Source: Glycine soja (Eukaryota > Streptophyta > Magnoliopsida > Fabales > Fabaceae). From it: a stretch of DNA of 64,000 nucleotides. Positions 21,663 to 34,861 of this stretch are shown piece after piece. The notes beneath the pieces were generated by a model, which made no database searches, was not told where the DNA came from, and saw nothing but the letters and a program-made list of their open reading frames with translations. Numbering within the stretch: position 1 is the stretch's first letter; every line of letters starts with the position of its first letter. The stretch covers positions 44,261,534 through 44,325,533 of the forward strand of contig NC_041009.1 in assembly GCF_004193775.1 (NCBI RefSeq). Direction: 5' to 3'. The position numbers and the translations under genes are program-made.

Positions 21663-24590
21663 ATCTCAACTTCCTGCTTCTTAAAACTTTTGTTTATTAA
21701 GCTCACTTACAACTGTCAAAACAGCATCTGACAAACTGTGGATTGAAAAGGAAAAGAAAACATACAAGTGAAAAGAGCCAATGTCGAATTAAGTGAATGA
21801 TTACAAGTCACAAAAAACTTTAGAGCAAAGGATATGTTTAACTGTTATTAACAACTCCATATTATACCACATTACTTATTTTGGGGCACAATTATACCAA
21901 GATTATATTTTACTATTCTCATAATAATATGTATTAACTTTAAAGTTATTAGTAACTTTAACGTTAACTATTATATTACTATAGTGATTATTATGATACT
22001 AAGTACTAACCATGCTACTGATGTACAAAAGTAACATGAAAGAATATATCCACATGGCACAAGACCAACCATTAATCCAGAGTCGTCTAGCCTTGAAGGG
22101 AGCTACCGTCCCAATCAATCATTCTCTCAAATTTAGATTTGGTGTAGTAGTAGGTTTTCGTCAAGATCAAAGTTTTTACATTTTTTATTTTATGTTTTTT
22201 TTAACGAAGAGGGGAAAAGCATATTATAAAATCTAAAGCATATGATGTTGTGCTAGAAACCAATCTATGAGTTTGGTTAATTAGCACAACCACTTTTAAA
22301 CCAGCACAGTTGACAATCACAAAACGGCTCTAACCTGGCACTGTGGCTACTAATCATTTGCATTATAAATAATTTTGGAGGAATGGAATCCAAAGGAAGC
22401 AAATCTTGCAAATGAGCTTGATCCAAGTTTAAACTTCATTGTTTTGTTTTATTGCTTGTGATATCATGGTTTACACACACAAGGAATCTCAGCTTACACG
22501 TATCAATGTTTTGTATCCAAATGGATGCACTGTATTGGTTCACCACATTATTACTCTACGCCTCACATGTGATGGTCCCACCACCAGCTGGTCTCTTATA
22601 TATGAGATTTTTCACTACAAGATTTCTCTAATTCCGGTGATTGAGGGGAAGTATATATACAATATATTTATCCCAACCCCATCATGATTTCATTTAAAAA
22701 ATAATGCGAGAGAACACTCTTAAGTACAAAAAGGGTAAAAGGGTATGTACAAATTTATAAATTAATCGTTCAGTCTTAAATGATTAAGTGAATTAATTAC
22801 AATATATTTAGTGAGAATTGCTTGAACGCAAGTAATTGTTGTAATCGGAGTTTTAGTTTGTGTTTGTTTTACACAAATCATGCATTTCAAAATATGTTGA
22901 ACAAAATTTTGCGGGATGGAATTTAAGCATTAATGTGAAAGCAAATAAATATCGTAAAAGTTGAAGTTATTAATGTGAAAAAAAAAATTGTGTATCACAT
23001 AGGTTTAACTCAATTGAACCGTGTGTGAATTATTGTATGCGACTCGTATGTATAAATTTATAGTACAAATTATGCGACTTTTCTTTAATTGTAAGGATAA
23101 ATATACTCTACTAAAATCCTTGGTTTGGTTGCTTAAAAAAACATTTTTGGTTCTGGGAAAATTATTTTACATCCCAATAAGGTGGTATAAAACAAAAATT
23201 CCCCTCTCAATAAAGGGAAATTAAGTAGGGAAGTCTTTTAGTTTTTTAAATTATATAATTTTTCAAATATAAAAAAAATAACAAATAATTTTATGTTAAA
23301 AATAATGTAATATAAAGGTTTAAGTTTTCTATTTGAATTTAATTTTAAATAATATAATAATTTTAATACATTTTTTTCATTTCTTCCTTCAATCGTTTAA
23401 ATAAGTGAATAGAATATTTTCTATTTTTTTAGAGGTTTTTCTTATTTCTATTCATTTAAGTGAGTGGATAAAAAATATCTATTTCCTTTTGTTATATATC
23501 ATTACTGTTCATTCAAATTGCATATCATTTTTATTCCTTTTTTTATTTCTATCATTTTTACTTCTTTTCTTTTCTATTCCACTCCTCATTCAAATAAAGT
23601 GTAGTTTATTTATAAAAAAAAAACACACACACAATTTTTTTTCTAGCTTTCTAACATAGTTTTTATTTGAAAAAAAATCTTTCAAATAATTTAAAGTATT
23701 TATTTTCTTATAATATTGTTCTAAATGAAATTTTCAAAAAAAAAATAACATTTCCAATATTATTATTATACCTAGAGTACCCTTTCAGATGTTCCAAAAT
23801 TCTAGTTTTGATATCATGTGAACTGTCCTGCTTCATACATTAAAAATCCCAGTTACATAATCAGCCAGATCATAATAAACCTACATTCCACCTCCAAAAC
23901 CAATGAAATCATGCCATTTTGATTATTTCCTTTGTCCCCTACTAGATAGTGGACACCACCACATCAGTACAAAAAATGAAGAGAGAAAAAAAAACCCTAA
24001 ATTGATTATGTTTGTTATAATAAACAGTTTAATATTTAGTTTTAATTATAAATTTACTGAATTTTTTTAAAACCAAAAAATATTTTTTTATTATAAACAA
24101 TCTTATTCAATTCACCCATTAATCTACATGCTTGATGATAACTTAGTGATATATTTCGTATTTACAGTTTATTCATAGCCTTTTTCCTTAAACATTTTTA
24201 ATCTTTATAATTCCTTCAATTGCTCTTTTCCTTTTTTAATTTATCAGTAATCACATTTTTTATTTTGCTATTTTTTCTTCCTATTTTCCCTTTATTCGAT
24301 GCTATTATATAACCTCAAATAAATGTAAAAAAACTATTTTTCCAATTACAAGTGATAATCAAAATATGTTTATATTTCTTTCTGGTGGTCTAGACTATAT
24401 GTATATATCTTTTTTTTCAACTACTTATCGTTAGTTATATGTAAAATAGTTCAAATTCAAGATCATTAAACTAAAATGATATTATATCATGAATTGATTC
24501 ATTATTCATGTAGTTGATCGACTTTATTAATTTGTTAAACCTGTTTAAGCTAAACCGCGAGACATATGTCCACACTTATATTTGCTCATA
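21663..24590. other. Intergenic between the SINE and the DUF3537 gene
   Basis: No gene seen. Positions 22270-22650 are less AT-rich, with 'cctcacatgtgatggtcccaccaccagc' and a TATA-like 'cttatatatgag', and might include an old promoter or UTR, but no exon follows. Positions 23220-24300 are very AT-rich with homopolymer runs. Confidence 0.4.
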
Positions 24591-24724
24591 CTTCTCTATC
24601 TTATTTTTATATATATTTCTATCCATCGTTGTCTCCATTACAAAAATTCCTTCGTCCATCGCCACCCAAGCTATTTATTTAGCTCTTCCTAACTCCCCAC
24701 ACGCCACAACCATTCCATCCTCCA

Positions 24725-27700
24725 ATGAACGACGCTACCGCCGCCACCCCCGCCACGGCGCTGTTAGATCGCCGTGGCAAGTACAACCGCAGCGTCTCCC
24801 ACGTGAACGACGAGTTCCACACGTTCCGCTCGTACCTCCGGTGGATGTGCGTGGACCAGTCCAACAACTTCACCGCCGCACTCTCCTGGTCCCTGTTCCT
24901 CCTCCTAGCCCTCGCCGTCCCCGCCGCGTCGCACTTCCTCCTCGCCTGCCCCGACTGCGACGCCCGCCACTCCCGCCCCTACGACGCCGTGGTGCAGCTC
25001 TCCCTCACCTCCGTCTCCGCCCTCTCCTTCCTCTGCCTCGCCGGCTTCGTCCGCAAGTACGGACTCCGAAGGTTCCTCTTCTTCGATAAGCTCTGCGATG
25101 AGAGCGAGACCGTTAGAACCAACTACATGGCGCAGCTCAATGTATGTCACTCTTCATCCTTATTCCTTAATTCCATTTTTTTTTGCTTCTAATTATATTC
25201 CCCATACTTGAAAGTTGCTTTAATGTTTGATGTTCAAATTCCTAATTATGTTATGTTAAGGGATGCTTTCTGTATTTGTAGTTTTTTTAAGCTGTGTTTG
25301 GATGAATTTGCATAATGAAGGAATGAGTTCGATTCCAAAGCATCCAGAAACGAATTTCTTTTAGGAAAAAAAAAACGCTTTTACTGTACAGTTTTTATTC
25401 TAGAGTCTTTGTAAAACGAGTGATATTAAATAGGAAGCTCAATGCATAAGCTAAAATATTTTCTTTATATGTCCTTTTCCTAAAAATATTTCTACAAAAG
25501 TTTACTAAAATTTACCATTTTTTTCGTCTCTGAAATGTTCTTATCACATTATACATGCATCTCTTTTATCTCTGATCTCTAGCTATCGTCGATCAAGAGA
25601 TTTGATTCATCTATTGTCTTTGCTACCTTTTATAATTTTAAAAATTAGTTTAAAGTAGGAGTTTGTTTTGCATCAAAACTCACTAATAAATAAAACAGTA
25701 CTGGTAAGTTGTTTTTGAAAAATGTTATTTTCTTTTAAAAATAAATAAAAAAATTAAATTAATTAATATTTCTTAATTTTCAAAATAAAAAAGTCAAAAT
25801 AACTTTAAACTTTTTTTACTTTTAAATTTGATTATTTAATTTATATCCTTTATTGGCTCATCTCGTATGTAAAATAAATAACGTCTCGCATGTAAAATTA
25901 ATATAAAAAAGAATTAATATGTAAATATAGTGCTACTCTTATTAGTTGAGTTTTCTACGTACTCTGATCTTTAAATACGAGAGTTTGTTTATCTTTTAAG
26001 AGTTAATGATGTATAGTTGTTTTATAAATGATATTTATTAATTAATTTAACATCCTAATGATGATTTTTATTTAATCATACGTCATTATAATGTTTGTTT
26101 TTCTTTTGGGTTACTCTTGTTGTTTATCTTTGTCCCGACGAAGTCGAGGAAATAGAAACTTGTCTTTTTTTTTTATATTATTATTTTGCTTTTGGCTTCT
26201 CAGTGGAAATTTGAATTGGTGATCACGTATTCCAGTGTGTGAAACACCTCTTCATTTCCCAGCCACAAGAAAATATTGACGATCAATAATGGAAATTGCT
26301 TGTGGAACTTCAACATCAAGACAGCTTGAAAAAGAATATGATTTCCGATTTTAAGCTTTGATTCAAGGAAATAACAGCTTTAAGTCTTAGCTATTATAAC
26401 CTCATAACCTGAAATCTGAGTTATATATAGAAATTATTATATATTATTCGGAGCTTCAAGAACACAAGACATGTTCTGAAATAGTAATGTTTCAGTTTCT
26501 ATATATCCATGATTAAGATTAAAATTTGGTATTAAATATTGATGATCCCTTTTTGTTGGATAACCTCATCCCATATACCTATTAAAGTACCTAAATCACG
26601 TACACTAGAACAATCTATGGTACTGATTCTCAACTAAAAAATAGACGAGAAAAAGCATTCATCAACTTTTGTTCTCTAAGTGCACATTCTTGTCTCTTGA
26701 ACCATCTTTTTACACTACACTATGATCCCCATATGTATGATAAGAATTTGATCAATCTTTTTGCGGACACATCACAACATTTTTTTAATATTTGCACACC
26801 AACAAACAAGGAAAATACTTTATGCACCTCACACATTAATAGCAAGTAACAAAAATCAGTATAAATAAGATAAAAACAGATAAAACTAAATTTAAAAAAA
26901 AAAGGTAAATATAAAGTGATTTTTTAATTTTGTGTGTGGAAATTGGAATGCAGAGGTCAGTGAAGATCCTTTCGGTGTTTGTGGGGCCATGTTTTGTGGC
27001 CGAGTGTGCATACAAGATATGGTGGTACGCATCCGGAGCCTCACAGATCCCCTTCTTAGGAAACGTGTACGTGAGCGATGCGGTGGCGTGCATACTGGAA
27101 CTGTGGTCCTGGCTGTACCGAACCACGGTGATCTTCCTAGTGTGCGTTCTGTTCCGTTTGATCTGCCACCTCCAGATCCTGCGGCTGCGCGACTTCGCGA
27201 GATTCTTCCACGTGGACTCCGATGTGGCGTCGGTGATGACGGAGCACCTTAGGATTAGGAGGCACCTGCGAATCATAAGCCACAGGTTCCGCGCGTTCAT
27301 CCTACTCGCGCTTTTATTGGTCACCGGAAGCCAGCTGGCGTGCTTGCTTGTTACAACTAAACATACGCAAGATATGAATATTTACAAAACCGGTGAACTT
27401 GCGGTATGTCCCTCCCTACCCTTACCTTTTCTTTTTATAAAAAAAAAAAAATGTTTTTTTTACTGCTTAAAAAAATTTATTAAATATAGAACTTATTTAA
27501 TACTATTAATACCATGTTAGTGAATGGTAGGCATGGGAGTTTATTTGTATGTCTAATGTGTTTTTTCTTTTCTTGAGTTTCACTTTCATACATTTTTTGT
27601 CAAAAAAAATTGATGCAATGTAAGTGAATTTTTTTATATATATTATCAAATAATAAAAATTTATTTTTACTTTAAATTTTAATGACTTTTAATCATATGA

Positions 27701-30199
27701 CAATTTATTATTAATTATAATGTAGAATTCCTTTGCACTATTAGGATATATATTCTAATTCTTTTCGGTTCTATTGAATTTCATAAAAAATTCTTATATT
27801 TTGATGATTACTTGATTCAATTTATTAGTTGATCAAAAATAAACTAGCATGGCTAATTACATTAGTTAGTTAACAAATTTTCAGGAGTATGGTTGTTTTT
27901 TTTTTAAAGATTTTAATTTAAATACAATGACAGTGTATATATATATATCGACAAGATTTTTAATTAGTTGAAAAAAGATATTTAGAATGATTTTTAATTA
28001 GTTGAAAGTATTACAAAATGCATTAAAATTAAATTATTTTTAATTGAGATATTTACAAATAATTCTAAAAAAATGTAAAGTGTATACGCTTCAACTTTTA
28101 ATAAGAGACGAAAATTTATCAAAATACTCATCAATACATTTATTCCTTCCTTTTTTTCTATTTTTTTATTTCAAAATTTTAATTATGATATATTATTATT
28201 GTAATTAATGTTATACTCGTAATATCTAATGATATCATTTAATGATATTATTAATGAATACAAATGTTAAAATATTTTATACTAATAGTGGATGAAGTTG
28301 ATATTTTTTATTTTCTTTCTTTAAATCGTTCTACAAACGTACACATGTACGGACCGACCTCTTAGCTGTACATACAAAATTTCATCAAGTTCAGCAAATA
28401 AATTTTATGTGATTGAAACCATTTGAAGTAAGATGAAGACGTGTCCAATTTGATGCAACTGTCACTTCCTCCATGTTCCCTCGGTCAAGTTAGACATTAT
28501 CTTATTCATTTCATGTTCCTTCCTATATCTAGTTCATAAAATAATACCGAAAAAGACAAGAACAAAACATGAACAGAAGAACATTTGGTAATCGATGGAA
28601 ACATGGACCTAATTTCATTGATAGGTATTACTCAATTGGTTAAGTAAGTATCGGAAATTAAGTTTTTTATTAGCTTAATTCAATCTTACAAAACTAGCTT
28701 ATAAGATGAGTATTTCTCCTCACTTATATGATTTATTTCGATCCTATATAGAATTTTAACATGTTTTATTTTTTCTTATAATTATTCAGAAACTTTTAAC
28801 ACATCCCTCTATTTAGACAGACATAACTACAATAAGATATATGATTGATCCCTCTATTTAGACAAACATAACTACAATAAGATATATGATTGATTAAGAT
28901 ATATAAATTATTATAAATTTGATGGATTAAACAAAAAAGACCTAACTTTGTGGAGGGTTTTATTAATTTTGTGCAGCTGTGCTCAGTTACACTCCTTTCT
29001 GCGTTGTGCATCTTGTTGCGTAGTGCGACGAAGATAACACACAAAGCACAAGCGATCACGGGGCTTGCTGCCAAGTGGCACGTTTGCGCGACGTTGGATT
29101 CTTTTGATGGAGTTCTAACGGAAGGTGAGACACCAATGGCTCCTCAAAGTTCCCATGAAACAGTGTTTCCTAATGTGGGAACGGATGGAGAATCAGAGAC
29201 TGATGAAGCTGGTGATGAAGAAGATGAAATTGACACTACCAAGTTAATCCCATCCTATGCTTATAGCACCATCTCATATCAAAAGAGACAAGCTCTTGGT
29301 AACTACTTCAATTCATTTCTCACACACCCATTATATTTTCTTAATTAACTACATACATGTCTAGAAATTTCACTTAAGAAATCATCATTGAAATGTGTAA
29401 CTTATTATAAAGATAAAACTTAGATCCAATCTTTTAGATGTTTTTAGTACTATTCTCTAATTAGAATTGAAACTAATTGAAGTAAATTTTCAATTCTGAT
29501 TAGAAAACAATAGCAAAAACACAAAACTATATCTAAGTTTTAGGCCCTAAGTTTTATCCAAACTATAATTACTCTGATTAGAAAATCATAATTTGTACAC
29601 ACTTGGTGTAAAACTGGAAAATAGTTTGTGTCATGTAATGATGCGTTAACGTACACCAAAATTAAGCTTTTCTGAATTGGAGAATTAACCCATATTTGGA
29701 TATAGTTCAATTTTAAAAAAAAAATATTTTTGAAAACCTTTAGGAAATTAGAAAACCATTATTTATATAAAATAGACTAAACTAATTCAAATATGCATCT
29801 ATCTTTTGAAGAATATAATAGCCCATCCTTGACTTAATGCTTCGGCCCTTGTTTTAGTTAGATTTTAATTAGTGAAGGTAAACAATAAGAAAATAAAAGA
29901 CTAATGTATTATTATACTATACAGGTCCCCCCACCCAACAAATTGTCAAGTACTAATATTTTTTTATTTAAAAGAATATACTATTTAATGAATAATCATA
30001 CGATGATTATCATGAATGTTTATTTACTCACGTTATACCCTATCTTTGTCGTTTTTTTGCAGTAAATTACTTTGAGAATAACAGGGCAGGGATTACAGTA
30101 TATGGATTCATGTTGGATAGGAGCACACTCCACACAATATTTGGCATTGAAATGTCGCTTGTTCTTTGGCTGCTTGGGAAAACCATAGGCTTCTCTTGA
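24725..30199 (+). CDS. DUF3537 seven-transmembrane protein, four exons
   Basis: Exons are 24725-25141, 26954-27403, 28977-29298 and 30063-30199, joined in frame to 441 codons. Hydrophobic helices lie at about residues 51-74, 88-109, 144-163, 193-215, 252-272, 290-312 and 418-436, giving a seven-helix membrane protein. An acidic loop (TDGESETDEAGDEEDEID) lies between helices 6 and 7. The last exon (GITVYGFMLDRSTLHTIFGI, then a LVLWLLGKTIG helix) is the most recognisable part. This is the layout of the plant DUF3537 family (PF12056; At1g67570 and At2g21080 type), described in the literature as remote homologues of insect gustatory receptors. Channel or receptor activity in plants is unproven. 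Exon 1 is GC-rich, and the ATG at 24725 is the first in frame. Some databases mislabel the family as zinc-finger proteins; no zinc-finger motif is visible here. Confidence 0.9.
25142..26953 (+). other. Intron 1 of the DUF3537 gene
   Basis: 1.8 kb, AT-rich. It contains a 'gtgtttggatgaatttgcat' motif near 25295 like the ends of plant MITEs, but I found no matching second end. Nothing else is recognised. Confidence 0.7.
27404..28976 (+). other. Intron 2 of the DUF3537 gene
   Basis: 1.6 kb, AT-rich, with a 45-bp tandem duplication near its 3' end (28803-28892). No exon is seen. Confidence 0.7.
28803..28892. repeat. Two copies of a 45-bp minisatellite
   Basis: 'atccctctatttagacagac' followed by 'ataactacaataagatatat' starts at 28803 and again at 28848 with one mismatch. 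It lies about 85 bp before the acceptor of exon 3 of the DUF3537 gene. Confidence 0.92.
29299..30062 (+). other. Intron 3 of the DUF3537 gene
   Basis: 764 bp, AT-rich. Nothing recognised. Confidence 0.7.
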
Positions 30200-31040
30200 A
30201 GAATCTTATTTGATTTCATTATTATAATTTATCAATCAGGGCACAGAAAAGAAAAAGATAGCTTGTGAATCATGTTTGATATTGTTCCCAATTGCCAACT
30301 GCACGCGGTTTCAATTGGATGAGAAGTTAATAGTGCATTTTGTTTGTTTTTTCTATTTTTATTTGTATTTTTAATTAATTATTTTATAATAACTCTTATT
30401 TTATTTTATTTTATTTTATTTACAAAAAATAAAGTAAAAATAACATCATCTCTGTAATTATGTACCAAAATATACCAATCAAAATAAAAATAAGAAACAA
30501 ATCAAAGACATCTTATGCCATCATATTATGGTGTGATGGCTGTTAAAAAGGCACAGCACTTTTCAATAAAACTGCTGCATGTGAATCCGTAACTCGTTTT
30601 TGTAGCATACTATTTTCCTAAAAACAATTAAAGGGCAAAAATCTAGATAGAATTTTGCTTTGAAAGCTCGTCTCTTAAATTTTCACATCCACTTTCAAGG
30701 GTATGGCTGTGCCAAAGTGGTTAATTAGCATGCTGCGGCATCCAACAAGTTAGAATTAGTCCTATTGCATAGATATCACAGCTGATTATGTCTGTATTAA
30801 AAAGTAAATCATTCTTTTGCCATACATCAAACTCAGTTCTGGAATCACAGATAGTTGCAAAGAATAATTTGCGTTATAATTTATGAAATACTTACCTTAC
30901 ATAATGTTGTAAAATATGTCTTAAATTGATAACAATAAATATGTCTTAAATTTATAAATTTTTTTATCATTATCATTATTACTTTTTTACTTTTAATTGT
31001 TTTTTTAATACATTCTCTCTTTTCTCGCTTCTTTTAAGCA
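30200..31040. other. 3' flank of the DUF3537 gene
   Basis: Includes a short TTTTA repeat at about 30395-30420. Otherwise AT-rich, with no gene. Confidence 0.4.
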
Positions 31041-31042
31041 AT

Positions 31043-31575
31043 AATGTGTCTGAATGAAGTCATTTTAAATTCTGAGAAATTTTAAATATTTTAATTGAAA
31101 TTTTTTTTATTTTCAAGATTTTGTGTTTGGATAAAAAAAAATTAAAATTGTGAGGGTGAAAGAAAATGAATGCAAAGAAAAGAAAAGATATGATTGATGT
31201 GCTTATAAAAAAAATCGGGATACGGTGACGTCTTCTCCGTATGATGGGTAGCGAAGTAGCGACGGTTGCTCCATGATTAACAAAGTGCAGTCCTACGTGT
31301 CTCGAGAACTTTGAGTGAAAGAGAGAATGAATATTATAAAAAAAATACGCGAAATATTTTGAAAGATTCTTCTATCAAGAAAAAAATTTCAATTTCTCAC
31401 ATCTTAAAAGAAAATTGAAATTCCACATTTTTAGTTGTTCAAAATTCTATTTTAAAATTTCAAAAATTTAAATTCTTAATTAAAAAACATCCAAACAATT
31501 AATTTTAGATTACAAAAATTTAAATTCTCTAATAAATTACTTTCCTCAATTAAATTTTTTTATCTAAACGCATTC
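31043..31575. mobile_element. Candidate MITE-like element with imperfect inverted ends
   Basis: The left side has 'tgtgtttggataaaaaaaaa' (31122) and an outer 'atgtgtctgaatgaag' (about 31045). The right side ends 'tttttttatctaaacgcatt', whose reverse complement 'aatgcgtttagataaaaaaa' resembles both. An inner 'catccaaacaattaa' lies at about 31490. Between the ends is a GC-richer core at 31200-31330 that differs from the surroundings. I could not find a target duplication. It could also be two nested small elements. Confidence 0.35.
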
Positions 31576-32130
31576 TAAAAGTATTTTTAGACTAAAAATA
31601 ATTAATATGGATCTTATAATAAAAACAAATATCATTTTAAAATTTAGTCTTATGAATAGAAACTGAGGGAATAAAAGGAGGGAATAAAAGATATTACCCT
31701 TACCCAAGCTATGCAATACAACGTAAGAAAAAACAGTCTTATCCCACCTGATAAGGTTGAATACATGGATCATATCATGTTTTTAGACTCAATTAAAAAC
31801 CAAGTTATCAAGGATATTATTTACTAATGGTGATCGATTAATCACGAGAATCCAAAATTAAACGCAACAGCCATTAATTATGCAACTCCCGGAATATAAG
31901 ACATTGTCACATTATATACTTAGAAAACATCATTCTAAATCTTAAAACAACTCAAACTAATTAACTTCATTCTTCCAATCACGGAATACTCAATGGATCA
32001 CAAACGTCAAGGAACTTAGTGCATTATGAAGCACAATTAATCAACTGTATAGTATGCAAAGAAACAAGATGTCGTCAACTATATATTTCAAAACGAAAAT
32101 TCTAACCATTTTCAAAAGGAAAAATATCAC
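31576..32130. other. 3' flank of SEC13 (minus-strand gene)
   Basis: Would include the SEC13 3' UTR. No other feature seen. Confidence 0.4.
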
Positions 32131-32133
32131 ATT

Positions 32134-33039
32134 CTAAGGCTCCACTGTTGTCACCTGTTGCCATTCCCCATCTACTGCTTCCTTCCACAATGTCACATTG
32201 TTGTTCCCATCAGCCACAGCCAATATGTTTCCTGTCAATGACCATGAGACCCTCCAAACAGGGGTGTTGAAATCATTCAAAACCTTGCCTTCCCACTGAT
32301 CCCCCTCTTTCGCCACGGTCCATATAATCACTTTACCGTCCTGTGATGCACTAGCAATGGTAGATTTAGGGAGCCCTAAATTGGGTGCCCAAGCAACATC
32401 TCGAACCCAATCCGTGTGCATCTGAAGAGCAGGGAAGCAGTCCATCTTCCAGAGTCCATTGTTTAGCTTCCATACCTTCACAGTATTATCACAACCACCA
32501 GAGCACAGCTTCTGTACTGGATCAAGCAACCCTGCACCGACAAGGGCTCCGGGTGCCATCGATGGCGCCCATGACACCGAAGTGACACCAACTGGATGAG
32601 CCTGATCAATTCTCACAGTGTCCCAGCCACCGTCTGCTCTTGCAGTCAGAACAGATATATTCCCATCAGACGAGCCACAAGCCAAGCAAAGACCCAACTC
32701 GTGAGGCGCCCAAGCAACCGAATTCACAGATGACTTGTGGTCATCAAACACATGAGCTTGAGTCCATTCATTTTGGTTGCCCTCCTTCCAAACAATGACA
32801 CGGCCATCATAGGAACACGATGCAAGTAGAGAACCAAACTTAGGGTGAGCCCACGCCACTTGCCAAACAGGTCCTTGGTGACCAGTCAATGTTGCGAGAT
32901 GCTGAGAGGCCGTATTACTCACCCCAATTATCTTAATTGTGTGATCTGATGAAGCCGTGGCCAGCCTCTTACCATAGTAATCCATTGCAACATCATGGAC
33001 CGTGTCTTGATGACCCGTTTCAACTTTCTGAGAAGGCAT
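32134..33039 (-). CDS. SEC13: SEC13 homologue, WD40 beta-propeller protein
   Basis: A single coding exon of 301 residues, starting MPSQKVETGHQDTVHDVAMD. It reads throughout like plant SEC13A/B: YYGKRLATASSDHTIKI, GPVWQVAWAHPKFGSLLASC, SYDGRVIVWKEGN, WVRDVAWAPNLGLPKSTIAS and NNNVTLWKEAVDGEWQQVT. It has six WD-type blades and the usual length of about 302. SEC13 pairs with SEC31 in the outer COPII coat for ER export, and is also a part of the Nup107-160 nuclear-pore complex and of the GATOR2/SEA complex. I chose the ATG at 33039 rather than an upstream one at 33102 because a splice acceptor (gatagcag) sits at 33044 just before it, pointing to a 5'-UTR intron. Confidence 0.97.
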   Translation of the reverse strand: MPSQKVETGHQDTVHDVAMDYYGKRLATASSDHTIKIIGVSNTASQHLATLTGHQGPVWQVAWAHPKFGSLLASCSYDGRVIVWKEGNQNEWTQAHVFDDHKSSVNSVAWAPHELGLCLACGSSDGNISVLTARADGGWDTVRIDQAHPVGVTSVSWAPSMAPGALVGAGLLDPVQKLCSGGCDNTVKVWKLNNGLWKMDCFPALQMHTDWVRDVAWAPNLGLPKSTIASASQDGKVIIWTVAKEGDQWEGKVLNDFNTPVWRVSWSLTGNILAVADGNNNVTLWKEAVDGEWQQVTTVEP

Positions 33040-33043
33040 ATTT

Positions 33044-33905
33044 CTGCTATCAACACACACCATGCAAACAGTTAGTTCCAAACAACCATTTGCAAATGAC
33101 ACTAACTGACCTAAATTTAAACAAAACCAAACTAAACACTCGGTTAACTAGTCACTACCAATGTTAATAAGGCAAAACAAATCTCAAATAAAACATAACT
33201 AAGGATCAACAAAAGCATAAGCATAAGAATCAATACAAAATACATAAATATATTAATATTATTCAAGTAAACAACTATTCAAGCTTGCTTCTGGAAAAAA
33301 AACTATTCAAGCTTCAAACAACAATTAACCAAACATAATTATGAATCCATCAACAAAAACATAATATACCCAAAAGAAAAACCCCATACATACTCAGATG
33401 AAAAGCTGGAAACCAAGGCAAAGGTTTTTAATTATACACAAAATTTCACCGAATTTCGCATCGAAAAAAGTGAAACGACAATTTGTGCGAATCTTGACCG
33501 GTAAAAGATCACTGAATCGTGAGCAATTCGCAAAAATGAAAACACCAAACCCCCCCTAGAATTTATTAAAAAATAGGGAAAAACATTTTTCTTTGAAAAA
33601 AAAAAACAAAAGCATTTAGCGTAAAAAATTGGGGAAAATCACGCAACGGAGTTTAAATGAGAAAATTGTCCCTAAAAGAGAATGATAGATTTCTAATGAA
33701 AAGGGAGAATCGTGAAATAGGTACGAAATCTGAAGATCTAAGTTGAAATTAAAACAGATCGAGAGAGAGGATAGAGAAGGAACCTGAGAAGAAGAAGGAC
33801 GAGAAAGTGAGGGAACCAAAGGCGGTGGCCGGAGCGGTGGCCGGAGCGGCGTCGACGCTGGCGCGAGATGGACTCGCCGGTGAGTATAAGATGAGATCTA
33901 ACGAT
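33044..33905 (-). promoter_or_regulatory. SEC13: SEC13 5'-UTR exon and leader intron
   Basis: On the minus strand an intron from the donor at 33783 (CAG/GTTCCT) to the acceptor at 33044 (AGCAG/AAAT) would join a GC-richer leader exon, about 33784-33905, to the coding exon 4 nt before the ATG. Short open frames in the leader are not conserved proteins. Inferred from splice signals only. Confidence 0.55.
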
Positions 33906-34861
33906 TGAGAAACTGATAAACTGAAAAAATGAGAGTAGAGAAAAAAAAGAAATGTTACCGTTTTGTTCTTTTGTTTTGTTTTTATGGGCTCTCACTGTCA
34001 TAATCTTTTGGGCTTGCTGGCCCAGTTAAGCCAACCCATCACTTTAAGCCCAACCACATTCGTTGAGCTTCTAGACCCAAACAAAAGACTCATGCAAAAA
34101 ATAAAAACTAAAGCACACACCATATTCAACTATAAAACAAAATTGCTTTCTTACCAAAGATGATCATGAAACACTATAAAACAAAATTGCTTTCTTACCA
34201 AAGATGATCATGAAACACTATAAAACAACACAAACGGTTGATGCAGTGATATAAGATTTGACTGCGTTCACATATATGAGAATGATCTATTTAGTGAGAG
34301 AACTTGTCTACAATTTTCATCATGTGCAACATTCTCTTAGATAAGCAGCTGCGAGCGAGATTAGTTTCTAACTTAATAGGTTGGGACACCCGTAATCTCT
34401 AGTCCATGACCAAAAAATATTCAACTATAAACAAAATTTCTCTTACCGAAGATGATCATAAAACACTATGAAATGAAATTAAAAAAAAATTATAATTATA
34501 ATTGTGGAAAGAAACTCATTAATCCCACATAAGTTTTTTAGGATAAAGAGTACTTGTGCCTTAATTTTTTTATTTTAACTTTTTTTATATATAAAAGGGA
34601 AGGATAAACCCATTACATCAATAAACTACAAGGCCATGTGACCCTTATACAATCCCTCTAAAATAGAGGCTTAGAAAAAGAAAGGGGGATCAATAAACAA
34701 GTGTAAACTTATAGGTAAGTTGTGAGAATAAGAAGCTAAGCTATCTACAACAAGATTGGCTTCTTTATGTACGTGAGTGAGTTTAATAGAGCATTGTTTT
34801 CCCATTAATTCTCTGGTCATCTAAATTAGGGATCTTGTGTGATGATTTGCTCTAATTGGCT
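33906..34861. other. Region upstream of SEC13
   Basis: Contains the SEC13 promoter (minus strand) and a 44-bp minisatellite. No gene seen. Confidence 0.4.
34129..34226. repeat. 44-bp minisatellite, two full copies and a partial third
   Basis: The unit starting 'actataaaacaaaattgctt' and ending 'gatgatcatgaaac' begins at 34129, 34173 and (partial) 34217. The two full copies are identical. A diverged relative occurs at about 34422-34470 ('caactataaacaaaatttct'). Confidence 0.92.

Noticed and set aside
24514..25089. Arg/Pro-rich plus-strand open frame of 191 codons
   Set aside because: It is another frame of the GC-rich first exon of the DUF3537 gene, which is supported by splicing to three further exons.
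25295..25370. MITE end-like motif 'gtgtttggatgaat' in DUF3537 intron 1
   Set aside because: No partner end or target duplication could be found nearby.
30702..30760. tRNA-like string 'ggctgtgccaaagtggttaa'
   Set aside because: No T-arm or closing acceptor stem follows.
33738..34001. Minus-strand frames upstream of SEC13
   Set aside because: They fall on the SEC13 leader exon and promoter; no conserved protein.
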